14,052 nt of DNA, from NCBI GenBank assembly GCA_050701635.1, contig JBOGDF010000124.1:1-14052 (forward strand), given 5' to 3'. The DNA comes from WHSM01 sp050701635 (GTDB taxonomy: Bacteria; Actinomycetota; Actinomycetes; Mycobacteriales; Micromonosporaceae). Every line of letters begins with the position of its first letter. Within the stretch, counting starts at the first letter, position 1. Under the pieces are notes generated by a model. That model did no database searches and was not told the origin of the DNA. It saw only the letters and a program-made list of their open reading frames with translations. Shown here in pieces: positions 5,696 to 14,049 of this stretch. Made by a program: the position numbers and the translations under genes.

Positions 5696-7792
5696 GTGAG
5701 TGAGACCGACACCCGCTTGGCATGGTCCGAGCTCGACCAGCGTGCGGTCGACACCGTACGGGCCCTGGCGGTCGACGCCGTGGAGCAGGCCGGCAACGGC
5801 CACCCCGGTACCGCGATGGCGCTGGCGCCCGCGGCGTACCTGGTCTTCCAGCGGCTGATGCGGCACGACCCGGCCGATCCGCAGTGGGCCGGGCGGGACC
5901 GCTTCGTGCTCTCCTGCGGCCACTCCAGCCTCACCCTCTACCTGCAGCTCTACCTCTCCGGGTACGGCCTGGAGCTCGACGACCTGAAAGCGCTGCGGCA
6001 GTGGGGCTCGCTGACCCCGGGCCACCCCGAGTACGGCCACACCAAGGGCGTCGAGACCACCACCGGGCCACTCGGGCAGGGTCTGGCGAACGCGGTCGGG
6101 ATGGCGATGGCGGCCCGCCGCGAGCGCGGCCTGCTGGACCCGGACGCCGCGGCCGGCGAGAGCCCGTTCGACCACTTCGTGTACGTGTTCGCCTCCGACG
6201 GTGACATCGAAGAGGGCATCAGCCACGAGGCCAGCGCGCTCGCCGGCCACCAGCAGCTCGGCAACCTGATCGTGCTGTACGACGACAACCACATCTCGAT
6301 CGAGGACGACACCGCGGTCGCGCTCTCCGAGGACGTGGCCGCCCGCTACGCGGCCTACGGCTGGCACGTACAGAAGGTCGACTGGACCGGGTCGGGCGAC
6401 GGGTACCACGAGGACGTCGAGGCGTTGCACACGGCGTACCAGGCCGCGCGGGCCGAGACCGGCAGGCCGTCGTTCATCGCGCTGCGTACGATCATCGGCT
6501 GGCCGGCGCCGAAGAAGCAGAACACCGGCAAGATCCACGGGACCGCGCTCGGCGCCGACGAGGCGGCGGCCACCAAACAGCTGCTCGGCTTCGACCCGGC
6601 CACCTCGTTCGCGGTGGCGCCGGACGTGCTGGCGCACGCTCGGGAGGTCGCCGAGCGGGGCGCCAAGGCCAGGGTCGAGTGGCAGACCGGCTTCGACGCC
6701 TGGGCGCAGTCCAACCCGGAGCGCAAGGCGCTGTTCGACCGGCTCGCCGCTCGCCGGCTGCCCGCGGGCTGGACGGACGCGTTGCCGCGGTTCGATGCCG
6801 ACCCCAAGGGCATCGCCACCCGGAAAGCGTCCGGCGAGGTGTTGAACGCGCTCGCGGCTCCGCTGCCGGAGCTGTGGGGCGGCTCGGCGGACCTGGCGGA
6901 CAGCAACAACACCACCATGAAGGGCGAGCCGTCGTTCCTGCCGGTCGAGCACTCCACCAAGGAGTTCGCCGGCAACCCGTACGGCCGGACCCTGCACTTC
7001 GGGGTACGCGAGCACGCGATGGGCGCGATCTGCAACGGGATCGCGCTGCACGGCTGCACCCGCCCGTACGGCGGGACGTTCCTGGTGTTCAGCGACTACA
7101 TGCGCCCGGCGGTACGGCTGGCCGCGCTGATGAAGCTGCCGGTCACGTACGTGTGGACGCACGACTCGATCGGGCTCGGCGAGGACGGGCCGACCCACCA
7201 GCCGATCGAGCACCTGGCCGCGCTGCGCGCCATCCCCGGGCTGGACGTGGTACGCCCCGCCGACGCCAACGAGACGGTGCTCGCCTGGCGGCAGGCGCTG
7301 GAACACACCGACCGCCCCACCGCCCTGTGCCTGACCCGGCAGAACCTGCCGGTGCTGGACCCGGCCCAGGTGGCCGGCGTGACCCGCGGCGGGTACGTGC
7401 TCCAGGACTCCGATGGCGCGCCGCAGGTGATCCTGATCGGCACCGGCAGCGAGGTGCAGCTCGCCCTCGCCGCCGCCGAACAGCTCGCCGGGGCCGGCGT
7501 CGCCGCCCGCGTGGTGTCCATGCCCTGCCGGGAGTGGTTCGACGCGCAGGACGAGGGGTACCGCAATGAGGTGCTGCCGCCCGCCGTACGGGCACGGGTG
7601 TCGGTCGAAGCCGGCATCGCGATGCCGTGGCGGGACCTGATCGGCGACGCCGGTGAGCACGTCGGGACCGAGCACTTCGGCGCCAGCGCGCCGTACCAGG
7701 TGTTGTTCGAGCAGTTCGGCATCACCGCCGAGGCGGTCGTGGCGGCGGCGCGGCGCAGCATCGAGAAGGCCGAACACAAGGAGACGCGATGA
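5696..7792 (+). CDS. tkt: Transketolase
   Basis: Thiamine-diphosphate enzyme of the non-oxidative pentose phosphate pathway, moving two-carbon ketol units between sugar phosphates. The 698-residue length is normal. Visible motifs are GNGHPGTAMALAP (His36), SCGHSS (His75), the ThDP/metal motif from SDGDIEEG (167-174) to YDDN (Asn198), KIHGTALG (His281), the pyrimidine-domain FGVREHAMGA with catalytic Glu439, and the family signature LGEDGPTHQPIEHLAALR (494-511). The C-terminal domain begins near PQVILIGTGSEVQLAL. Ser167 in place of the usual Gly of GDGD is, as I recall, normal for actinobacterial enzymes. The GTG start (MSETDTRLAW) has GGGAG at 5683-5687, 8 nt upstream. The stop TGA overlaps the tal ATG (ATGA), so the two are translationally coupled. 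Confidence 0.98.
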   Translation: MSETDTRLAWSELDQRAVDTVRALAVDAVEQAGNGHPGTAMALAPAAYLVFQRLMRHDPADPQWAGRDRFVLSCGHSSLTLYLQLYLSGYGLELDDLKALRQWGSLTPGHPEYGHTKGVETTTGPLGQGLANAVGMAMAARRERGLLDPDAAAGESPFDHFVYVFASDGDIEEGISHEASALAGHQQLGNLIVLYDDNHISIEDDTAVALSEDVAARYAAYGWHVQKVDWTGSGDGYHEDVEALHTAYQAARAETGRPSFIALRTIIGWPAPKKQNTGKIHGTALGADEAAATKQLLGFDPATSFAVAPDVLAHAREVAERGAKARVEWQTGFDAWAQSNPERKALFDRLAARRLPAGWTDALPRFDADPKGIATRKASGEVLNALAAPLPELWGGSADLADSNNTTMKGEPSFLPVEHSTKEFAGNPYGRTLHFGVREHAMGAICNGIALHGCTRPYGGTFLVFSDYMRPAVRLAALMKLPVTYVWTHDSIGLGEDGPTHQPIEHLAALRAIPGLDVVRPADANETVLAWRQALEHTDRPTALCLTRQNLPVLDPAQVAGVTRGGYVLQDSDGAPQVILIGTGSEVQLALAAAEQLAGAGVAARVVSMPCREWFDAQDEGYRNEVLPPAVRARVSVEAGIAMPWRDLIGDAGEHVGTEHFGASAPYQVLFEQFGITAEAVVAAARRSIEKAEHKETR

Positions 7793-8898
7793 CCGACCGA
7801 CTTGCTGAGCTGTCCGCCGCCGGGGTCGCGGTGTGGCTGGACGACCTGTCCCGGCAACGGCTGGCCAGCGGCAACCTCGACCAGCTGCGGCGCGAGAAGC
7901 ACGTGGTCGGGGTGACCACCAACCCGACGATCTTCGCCACGGCGCTCGCCGACTCCGACGACTACGCCGACCAACTGCACGACCTGGCGGTACGCGGCCT
8001 CGGTGTGGAGGAGACGGCGCGGCTGCTCACCACGTACGACGTGCGCTGGGCGTGCGATGTGATGCGGCCGGCGTACGACGCCAGCGGCGGGGTCGACGGG
8101 CGAGTGTCGATCGAGGTCGACCCGCGGTTGGCCCACGACACCGACCAGACCGTCGCCGAGGCGAAGGGGCTGTGGTGGCTGGTGGACCGCCCGAACCTGT
8201 TCGTCAAGATCCCGGCCACCAAGGCGGGGCTGCCGGCGATCACCCGTACCCTCGCCGAAGGGATCAGCGTCAACGTCACGCTGATCTTCAGCCTGGACCG
8301 GTACGACGCGGTGATGGACGCCTTCCTCGCCGGGCTGGAGCAGGCGAAGGCCAACGGGCACGACCTGTCCGTGATCGGCTCGGTCGGGTCGTTCTTCGTC
8401 TCCCGGGTGGACTCCGAGATCGACAAGCGGCTCGACAAGCTCGGCGGCCCGGCCACCCAGCTGAAGGGCAAGGCGGCGATCGCGAACGCGCGGCTGGCGT
8501 ACCAACGCTATGAAAAGGTCTTCTCCTCCGACCGCTGGCAGGCGCTGGCCGACGCCGGCGCCCGGCCGCAGCGCCCGCTGTGGGCCTCCACCAGCACCAA
8601 GAACCCGGAGTACCGCGACGTGATGTACGTCGAGGAGCTGATCGCGCCGGGGATCGTGAACACCATGCCGGCGCCGACCATCGAGGCGTACGCCGACCAC
8701 GGCGAGACCCAGCCCGACACCGTGACCGGCGGGTACGCCGACGCGCAGCAGGTGATGGACGACCTGACCGCCGCCGGCGTCGACCTGGACGACGTGGTCG
8801 AGGTGCTGGAGCGCGAGGGCGTGGAGAAGTTCGCGACCAGCTGGCAGGAGCTGCTCGACACCGTCAAGCAGCAGCTGGACGCCGCAAAGCCGGCGTAA
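7789..8898 (+). CDS. tal: Transaldolase
   Basis: Transfers a dihydroxyacetone unit between sedoheptulose 7-phosphate and glyceraldehyde 3-phosphate in the non-oxidative pentose phosphate pathway. At 369 residues it matches the long transaldolase form usual in actinobacteria. Evidence includes the first signature GVTTNPTIF (41-49), WLDDLSRQRL with the acidic residues Asp18/Asp19, SIEVDPRLA (107-115), and the Schiff-base segment LFVKIPATKAGLPA with Lys140. GISVNVTLIFS and WASTSTKNPEY follow further on, also typical. ATG 7789 overlaps the tkt stop by 4 nt, with AAGGAG at 7778-7783 as ribosome binding site inside the end of tkt. In other actinomycetes zwf follows directly; here the plus-strand run is broken by pgi on the other strand, and a hairpin follows tal. 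Confidence 0.97.
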   Translation: MTDRLAELSAAGVAVWLDDLSRQRLASGNLDQLRREKHVVGVTTNPTIFATALADSDDYADQLHDLAVRGLGVEETARLLTTYDVRWACDVMRPAYDASGGVDGRVSIEVDPRLAHDTDQTVAEAKGLWWLVDRPNLFVKIPATKAGLPAITRTLAEGISVNVTLIFSLDRYDAVMDAFLAGLEQAKANGHDLSVIGSVGSFFVSRVDSEIDKRLDKLGGPATQLKGKAAIANARLAYQRYEKVFSSDRWQALADAGARPQRPLWASTSTKNPEYRDVMYVEELIAPGIVNTMPAPTIEAYADHGETQPDTVTGGYADAQQVMDDLTAAGVDLDDVVEVLEREGVEKFATSWQELLDTVKQQLDAAKPA

Positions 8899-8920
8899 CG
8901 GCCCCACATGCGGCCGCAGA

Positions 8921-8938
8921 TGCGGCGCGGGCGCCGCA
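8921..8938. terminator. Hairpin terminator between convergent tal and pgi
   Basis: TGCGGCGC (8921-8928) and GCGCCGCA (8931-8938) are perfectly complementary; with a realistic 4-nt loop the stem is 7 bp of nearly all G-C. It sits in the 50-nt gap between the tal stop (8898) and the pgi stop (8951). A second, shorter palindrome TGCGGCCGCA lies at 8910-8919. There is no T-tract. It is likely to end both transcripts. Confidence 0.7.
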
Positions 8939-8948
8939 CCGCCGCCGC

Positions 8949-10580
8949 TCAGCTACGGCCGCGCCAGCTCCGGTAGCGGTTGACCAGCTGCTGCGTCGAC
9001 GGGTCGAGCTCGCCGCCCTGCGACGGCTCCTCGGTCAGGGCCGGGGCGAGCTGTCTCGCGGTGGCCTTGCCCAGCTCGACGCCCCACTGGTCGAACGAGT
9101 CGAGACCCCAGATCACGCCCTCGGTGAACACGATGTGCTCGTACAGGGCGATCAGCTGACCCAGCACCGACGGGGTCAGCCGGGCCGCCAGGATCGTGGT
9201 GCTGGGGCGGTTGCCGGGCATCACCCGGTGCGGCACCACCGCCGGGTCGACACCCTGGGCGGCGATCTCCTCGGCGGTCTGCCCGAACGCCAGCACCGCC
9301 GGCTGGGCCAGCAGGTTGGCGGCCAGCAGATCGTGCATGCCGTCGATGTCGTGGGCCGGCTCAGCGAACCCGATGAAGTCCGCCGGGATCAGCCAGGTGC
9401 CCTGGTGCAGCAGCTGGTAGAAGGCGTGCTGGCCGTTGGTGCCGGGCTCGCCCCAGTAGATCTCGCCGGTGGTGGCGCCGACCGCGGAGCCGTCGGCGCG
9501 TACGGATTTGCCGTTGCTCTCCATGGTCAGCTGCTGCAGGTACGCCGGGAACCGGCTCAGGTACGTGCTGTACGGCAGCACCGCCTTCGACTGCGCCCCC
9601 AGGAAACCGCTGTACCAGACCCCGAGCAGCCCCAGCAGCGCCGGCAGGTTGTGCTCCAGGGGCGTCGTACGGAAGTGGCGGTCGACGGCGTGGAAGCCGG
9701 CGAGGAACTCCGCGAACCGCTCCCGCCCGATGGCGCACATCACCGACAGCCCGACCGCGGAGTCGACCGAGTAGCGGCCGCCCACCCAGTCCCAGAAGCC
9801 GAACATGTTGCCGGTGTCGATGCCGAACTCGGCCACCTTCTCGGCGTTGGTCGATACCGCGACGAAGTGCTTCGCGACCGCCTCGGAGCCGGCGGCGAGC
9901 CCGTCCAACAGCCACTGCCGGGCGGCGGTGGCGTTGGTGAGCGTCTCCAGCGTGGTGAACGTCTTCGACACGATCACGAACAGGGTCTCGGCGGGATCCA
10001 GGTCGCGGGTCGCTTCGTACAGGTCGGCGGGGTCGATGTTGGAGACGTACCGGCAGCTGATCCCGGCGCCGGCGTACGGCAGCAGCGCCTGGTACACCAT
10101 CGCCGGCCCCAGGTCCGAACCGCCGATCCCGATGTTGACCACGGTGCGGATCCGCTTCCCGGTGGCGCCGGTCCACTCCCCCGACCGCAGCCGGTCGGTG
10201 AACTCCCCCATCGCGCCCAGCACGGCGTGGACGTCGGTCACCACGTCCTGCCCGTCGACTGTCAGGGTTGCGTCCCGCGGCAGCCGCAACGCGGTGTGCA
10301 GCACCGCCCGGTCCTCGCTGGTGTTGATGTGCTCGCCGGCGAACATCGCCTCGATCCGCTCGGCGAGCCCGGCCCGCTGCGCCAGCGCCACCAGCAGCCG
10401 CAGCGTCTCGGCGTCGATACGGTGCTTGGAGTAGTCGACGTACAGGTCGGCGAGCTGGCCGGCGTACCTGGTGGCGCGGTCGGGGTCGTCGGCGAAGAGC
10501 TGCCGCAGGTGCACCGGCCCGATCTGGTCGCGGTGCGCCAGCAGCGCCTTCCACTCCGGCGTCGCCGCAATCTCGGTCAT
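8949..10580 (-). CDS. pgi: Glucose-6-phosphate isomerase
   Basis: Interconverts glucose 6-phosphate and fructose 6-phosphate in the cytoplasm, linking glycolysis and the pentose phosphate cycle. At 543 residues it has the length of the large classical PGI (E. coli 549). Motifs: VNIGIGGSDLGP (148-159), SKTFTTLET (205-213), signature DWVGGRYSVDSAVGL (264-278), MESNGK with catalytic Glu354, GQHAFYQ with His385, and the C-terminal signature IALYEHIVFTEGVIWGLDSF ending in ELGK with Lys505. The ATG start (MTEIAATPEWKALLAHRD) has AGGGG 8 nt upstream. An in-frame extension to 10727 lacks homology and is not used. The gene is transcribed against tal and zwf, splitting the usual tkt-tal-zwf run. TAGGGT at 10638-10633 is a candidate -10, giving a leader of about 46 nt. 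Confidence 0.98.
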   Translation of the reverse strand: MTEIAATPEWKALLAHRDQIGPVHLRQLFADDPDRATRYAGQLADLYVDYSKHRIDAETLRLLVALAQRAGLAERIEAMFAGEHINTSEDRAVLHTALRLPRDATLTVDGQDVVTDVHAVLGAMGEFTDRLRSGEWTGATGKRIRTVVNIGIGGSDLGPAMVYQALLPYAGAGISCRYVSNIDPADLYEATRDLDPAETLFVIVSKTFTTLETLTNATAARQWLLDGLAAGSEAVAKHFVAVSTNAEKVAEFGIDTGNMFGFWDWVGGRYSVDSAVGLSVMCAIGRERFAEFLAGFHAVDRHFRTTPLEHNLPALLGLLGVWYSGFLGAQSKAVLPYSTYLSRFPAYLQQLTMESNGKSVRADGSAVGATTGEIYWGEPGTNGQHAFYQLLHQGTWLIPADFIGFAEPAHDIDGMHDLLAANLLAQPAVLAFGQTAEEIAAQGVDPAVVPHRVMPGNRPSTTILAARLTPSVLGQLIALYEHIVFTEGVIWGLDSFDQWGVELGKATARQLAPALTEEPSQGGELDPSTQQLVNRYRSWRGRS

Positions 10581-10632
10581 CGAACCGTCCCCTCGTGTGC
10601 CGTCTCCGTACCACCGCCGAACCCGGACAATC

Positions 10633-10638
10633 ACCCTA
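10633..10638 (-). promoter_or_regulatory. Candidate -10 element for pgi
   Basis: TAGGGT on the minus strand, about 53 nt upstream of the pgi ATG, fits TANNNT and equals the candidate tkt -10. No convincing -35 is seen at 17-18 nt. It lies in the 163-nt pgi-zwf divergent gap. Weak call. Confidence 0.3.
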
Positions 10639-10685
10639 GCCGGGCGGGCCGGCGCGGCCGCGGCATGCTGCCACCGGCCACGTCC

Positions 10686-10691
10686 TAAGGT
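10686..10691 (+). promoter_or_regulatory. Candidate -10 element for the zwf-opcA-pgl operon
   Basis: TAAGGT fits TANNNT and would start transcription near 10698, giving a leader of about 46 nt before the zwf GTG. No -35 match is visible. Because pgi interrupts the plus strand and a hairpin follows tal, zwf needs its own promoter in this gap; this is the best candidate I see. Confidence 0.35.
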
Positions 10692-10743
10692 GGGCTTGTG
10701 ACCTTGGCGTGTACGCGCCACCGGCACCGGGAAGGATCAGTCT

Positions 10744-12273
10744 GTGACGCGAGGCCTCGCCAATCCACTCCGGGATCCGCAGGACCGCCGGCTCCCCCGT
10801 ATCCCCGACCCGTGCGCGCTGGTGATCTTCGGTGTCACCGGCGACCTGTCCCGCAAGAAGCTGATCCCGGCGGTGTACGACCTCGCCAACCGCGGCCTGC
10901 TGCCACCCGGGTTCGTGGTGCTCGGCTTCGCCCGGCGGGACTGGGGCGACGGCGACTTCGAGGACCTGGCCCGCAAGGCCGCTCAGGAGCACTCCCGTAC
11001 GCCGTGGCGCGACGAGGTGTGGGCCCGGCTGGCCGGCAACATCAAGTTCGTCGGCGGGTCGTTCGAAGACGACACGGCGTTCGACAACCTGGCGGCCCTG
11101 CTGGACCAGCTGCGCGACACCCACGGCATCCCGGGCAACGCGGCGTTCTACCTGTCGATCCCGCCGGCGGCGTTCCCCACCGTACTCAAGCAGCTGGAAC
11201 GCACCGGGATGGCCGACAACGACCGGTCCGGCGGCTGGCGCCGGGTGGTGGTGGAGAAGCCGTTCGGCAGCGACGTACACACCGCGCGGGAGCTCAACGA
11301 CCTGGTCGACGACGTGTTCACCGCCGGCGACGTGTTCCGGATCGACCACTACCTGGGCAAGGAGACGATCCAGAACCTGCTGGCGCTGCGGTTCGCGAAC
11401 ACACTGTTCGAGCCGGTGTGGAATTCGCACTACGTCGACTCGGTGCAGATCACGATGGCCGAGGACGTCGGGATCGGCGGCCGGGCCGGGTTCTACGACT
11501 CCGCCGGCGCCGCCCGCGACGTGCTGCAGAATCATCTGTTGCAGCTGCTCGCGCTGACCGCGATGGAGGAGCCGACCAGCTTCGACGCCGAGTCGATCCG
11601 TACCGAGAAGCTGAAGGTGCTGCGGGCGGTGACGATCCCGTCCGACGTGACCGCGTACGCGATCCGCGGCCAGTACGCCCAGGGCTGGGTGGCCGGTGCC
11701 CGGGTGCCCGGCTACCTGGAGGAGGAGAAGGTCCCGGCCGACTCCACCACGGAGACCTACGTGGCGGTACGCCTCGGCGTACAGAACCGCCGCTGGGCGC
11801 GGGTGCCGTTCTACATCCGTACCGGCAAGCGGCTTCCCCGCCGGGTCACCGAGATCGCGGTGCTGTTCAAGAAGGCGCCGCACCTGCCGTTCAAGCCCGC
11901 CGACGTGGAGTCGCTCGGGCACAACCAGCTGGTGATCCGGGTGCAGCCCGACGAGGGCGTCACCCTGAAGTTCGGCTCCAAGGTGCCCGGATCCGGGATG
12001 GAGGTCCGCGACATCTCGATGGACTTCCTGTACGGCGAGGCGTTCACCGAGTCCAGCCCGGAGGCGTACGAGCGGCTGGTGCTCGACGTACTGCTGGGCG
12101 ACACGATGCTGTTCCCCACCGCCGCCGAGGTGCAGGCCAGCTGGCAGGTGGTCGACCCGCTCGAGGAACGCTGGGCGGGGACCACGCCGCACCCGTACCG
12201 GGCCGGCGAGTGGGGGCCGAAGGCCGCCGACGACATGCTCGCCGCCGACGGCGTGGTGTGGCGGCGTCCGTGA
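10744..12273 (+). CDS. zwf: Glucose-6-phosphate 1-dehydrogenase
   Basis: First enzyme of the oxidative pentose phosphate branch: oxidises glucose 6-phosphate to 6-phosphogluconolactone with reduction of NADP+ (some members use NAD+). The 509-residue protein has the nucleotide-binding FGVTGDLSRKKLIPA (29-43), EKPFGSD (171-177), and the substrate signature RIDHYLGKE (199-207, Asp201-His202). GRAGFYDSAGAARDVLQNH (246-264) carries the catalytic-type His264, and VPFYIRTGKRLPRR follows later. GTG 10744 is preceded by GGGAAGGA (10729-10736) at 7 nt, a strong ribosome binding site. A different-frame GTG at 10698 was not used. opcA begins 28 nt after the stop, so zwf, opcA and pgl form one operon. It is divergent from pgi across 163 nt. 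Confidence 0.98.
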   Translation: MTRGLANPLRDPQDRRLPRIPDPCALVIFGVTGDLSRKKLIPAVYDLANRGLLPPGFVVLGFARRDWGDGDFEDLARKAAQEHSRTPWRDEVWARLAGNIKFVGGSFEDDTAFDNLAALLDQLRDTHGIPGNAAFYLSIPPAAFPTVLKQLERTGMADNDRSGGWRRVVVEKPFGSDVHTARELNDLVDDVFTAGDVFRIDHYLGKETIQNLLALRFANTLFEPVWNSHYVDSVQITMAEDVGIGGRAGFYDSAGAARDVLQNHLLQLLALTAMEEPTSFDAESIRTEKLKVLRAVTIPSDVTAYAIRGQYAQGWVAGARVPGYLEEEKVPADSTTETYVAVRLGVQNRRWARVPFYIRTGKRLPRRVTEIAVLFKKAPHLPFKPADVESLGHNQLVIRVQPDEGVTLKFGSKVPGSGMEVRDISMDFLYGEAFTESSPEAYERLVLDVLLGDTMLFPTAAEVQASWQVVDPLEERWAGTTPHPYRAGEWGPKAADDMLAADGVVWRRP

Positions 12274-12301
12274 ACATCGACGCGAAGGCCGGGAGGCTCA
12301 C

Positions 12302-13303
12302 GTGGTAGCGCTCTGGGACACCACCGGCGGGGACGTGGTGAAGCGGCTGGCCGAGGAACGCCGCTCCGCCGGCGGCGTCACCAGCGGGCTGGCGCTGACC
12401 CTGATCGTGGTCACCGACGAGAAGCGGGTCGCCGACACCGAGGCGGCCGCCACCATCGCCGCGCAGCAGCACCCCACCCGGCTGCTGATCGTGGTACGCC
12501 GCAACGTGCTGGACGAGACCTCCCGGCTGGACGCCGAGGTGGTGGTCGGCGGCCGCCTCGGACCGTGCGAAGCGGTGGTGCTGCGGATGCAGGGCCGGCT
12601 CGCGCTGCACGCCGAGTCGGTGGCGTTGCCGCTGCTGGCGCCGGACGTACCGGTGGTGACCTGGTGGCACGGGCTGCCGCCGGAGCGGATCGCGTACGAC
12701 CCGCTCGGGGTGGTGGCGGACCGCCGGATCACCGACGTGGCGGCCACGGACGAGCCGGCGGCGGCGCTGCGGCAGCGCGCCGCGGACTACGCGCCCGGCG
12801 ACACCGACCTGGCGTGGACCCGGATCACCCCGTGGCGCACCCTGCTCGCGGGCGCCTTCGACGCCGGCCCCGCCACGCCCACCGCGGCCCGGATCGGCGC
12901 CCCCGCGGACGACCCCGGGGCGATGCTGCTCGCCGGCTGGCTGAAGGCCCGGCTCGGCGTGGCGCCGGAGATCACCGGCGCCGGCGACCACCTGCACGGT
13001 GTCGAGCTGGACTTCGCCGACGGCGGGCAGCTCGACCTGGAGTCGCAGGACGGCACCGCGAAGCTGCGGCGTACCGGGTTGCCGGACCGGGTGCTGCCGC
13101 TGCTGGACCGGGCGCTGGGCGAGCAGCTCGCCGAGGAGCTGGGCCGGCTGGACGCCGACCAGCCGTACGCCGAAGCGCTGGGCGCCGCCGCTGGGCTCCA
13201 CGGGCTGGCCGAGCGTCCGACCCGGCGCGAGCACATCTGGCACGATCCGGCGCTCGCCGAGCGTCCCGAGACCCCGAAACGGCGTACCAAAGGAAAGAAA
13301 TGA
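12302..13303 (+). CDS. opcA: OpcA, glucose-6-phosphate dehydrogenase assembly protein
   Basis: OpcA is needed for assembly or full activity of Zwf in actinobacteria and cyanobacteria and is typically encoded right after zwf. The 333-residue protein starts with the typical MVALWDTTGGDVVKRL (family members usually begin M-x-ALWDTTG). HPTRLLIVVRR (57-67) follows, then CEAVVLRMQGRLALHAESV (89-107) and the hallmark VVTWWHGLPP (118-127). The C-terminus is strongly basic (PKRRTKGKK). No enzyme active site is visible, in keeping with a partner role. GTG 12302 has GGGAGG (12291-12296) 5 nt upstream. The stop overlaps the pgl ATG by 4 nt (ATGA), pointing to coupled translation. Codon 2 is GTA followed by G, the one exception I found to the GTA-before-C habit of this region. 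Confidence 0.95.
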   Translation: MVALWDTTGGDVVKRLAEERRSAGGVTSGLALTLIVVTDEKRVADTEAAATIAAQQHPTRLLIVVRRNVLDETSRLDAEVVVGGRLGPCEAVVLRMQGRLALHAESVALPLLAPDVPVVTWWHGLPPERIAYDPLGVVADRRITDVAATDEPAAALRQRAADYAPGDTDLAWTRITPWRTLLAGAFDAGPATPTAARIGAPADDPGAMLLAGWLKARLGVAPEITGAGDHLHGVELDFADGGQLDLESQDGTAKLRRTGLPDRVLPLLDRALGEQLAEELGRLDADQPYAEALGAAAGLHGLAERPTRREHIWHDPALAERPETPKRRTKGKK

Positions 13304-14049
13304 TCGTGGTGCACGCCGAGCCGGCGCTGCTCGCGGAGGCGGTGGCGGCGCGGCTGCTCATCCGGTTGATCGACGCCCAGGCGGTACGCGGTGAGGCCTC
13401 CGTGGTGCTCACCGGCGGCCGGATCGCCGCCGCCCTGTACGCGGCGGTGGCCGCCAGCCCGGCGCGGGACGCCGTCGACTGGTCACGCGTGGACGTGTGG
13501 TGGGGCGACGAACGGTTCCTCCCGTACGGCGACCAGCAGCGCAACGAGACGCAGGCCCGGGCCGCGCTGCTGGACGCGCTGCCGCTGGACCCGGCGCGGG
13601 TGCACCCGATGCCGGCCTCCGACGGACCTTACGGCGACGACCCGGAGCCGGCCGCCGCGGCGTACGCCGAGCAGCTCGCCGCCGCGGGCCGCCCGAGCGA
13701 GAAGCAGCTGCCGCACGTCGACGTGCTGCTGCTGGGGGTGGGCGAAGACGGCCACGTCGCGTCGGTCTTCCCGGACTCTCCCGCCGCGGACGAAGCGCGC
13801 CGGGTCGCCGCGGTACGTGACAGCCCGAAGCCGCCGCCGGTACGGCTCACCCTCACCCTGCCGGCGATCAACAGCGCCGAGCAGGTGTGGCTGATCGCCG
13901 CCGGGGCCGACAAGGCACGGGCGGTCGCGGCCGCGCTGGCCGGAGCCGGCACGGTGCGGTTGCCGGCGGCCGCGGTACGGGGTGCGGAGCGCACGTTGTG
14001 GCTGCTCGACCGGGCCGCCGCCACCGGCGTCCGTCCCACCCTCCGCTGA
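13300..14049 (+). CDS. pgl: 6-phosphogluconolactonase (DevB/SOL type)
   Basis: Hydrolyses 6-phosphogluconolactone, the product of Zwf, to 6-phosphogluconate. The 249-residue length is normal for the DevB/SOL family. It shows VVLTGGRIAAALY (35-47, equivalent of the usual SGG sugar-phosphate loop), VDVWWGDERFLP (64-75), Asn82 in QRNETQA, and the catalytic block LLLGVGEDGHVASVFPDS (143-160) with His152. The C-terminal ADKARAVAAAL helix is also typical. The ATG overlaps the opcA stop as ATGA; AAAGGA just upstream (13289-13294) is the ribosome binding site. A longer in-frame stretch starting at 12565 lies inside opcA and is not real. The stop is 3 nt before the window edge, so whether the operon continues cannot be seen. 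Confidence 0.96.
   Translation: MIVVHAEPALLAEAVAARLLIRLIDAQAVRGEASVVLTGGRIAAALYAAVAASPARDAVDWSRVDVWWGDERFLPYGDQQRNETQARAALLDALPLDPARVHPMPASDGPYGDDPEPAAAAYAEQLAAAGRPSEKQLPHVDVLLLGVGEDGHVASVFPDSPAADEARRVAAVRDSPKPPPVRLTLTLPAINSAEQVWLIAAGADKARAVAAALAGAGTVRLPAAAVRGAERTLWLLDRAAATGVRPTLR

Noticed and set aside
5657..7777. A 706-codon open frame on the minus strand
   Set aside because: It is antisense to tkt, whose motifs are complete. High GC keeps the opposite frame free of stops, and its translation is Arg/His/Val-rich with no recognisable domain.
8910..8919. TGCGGCCGCA palindrome as an operator or attachment site
   Set aside because: Such GC-only palindromes are expected by chance here; it sits in the short tal-pgi gap beside a stronger hairpin.
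8580..10688. A 702-codon open frame on the plus strand
   Set aside because: It runs antisense to pgi and through the end of tal, with low-complexity composition; both real genes carry full catalytic motifs.
10698..12308. A 536-codon plus-strand frame starting at GTG 10698, 6 nt after TAAGGT
   Set aside because: It lies in a different frame from zwf across the same interval and has an Arg/Gly-rich translation; zwf motifs are complete from 10744.
12565..13299. Large N-terminal extension of pgl
   Set aside because: It overlaps opcA in another frame; family sequence begins at ATG 13300, which has a ribosome binding site and an ATGA overlap.
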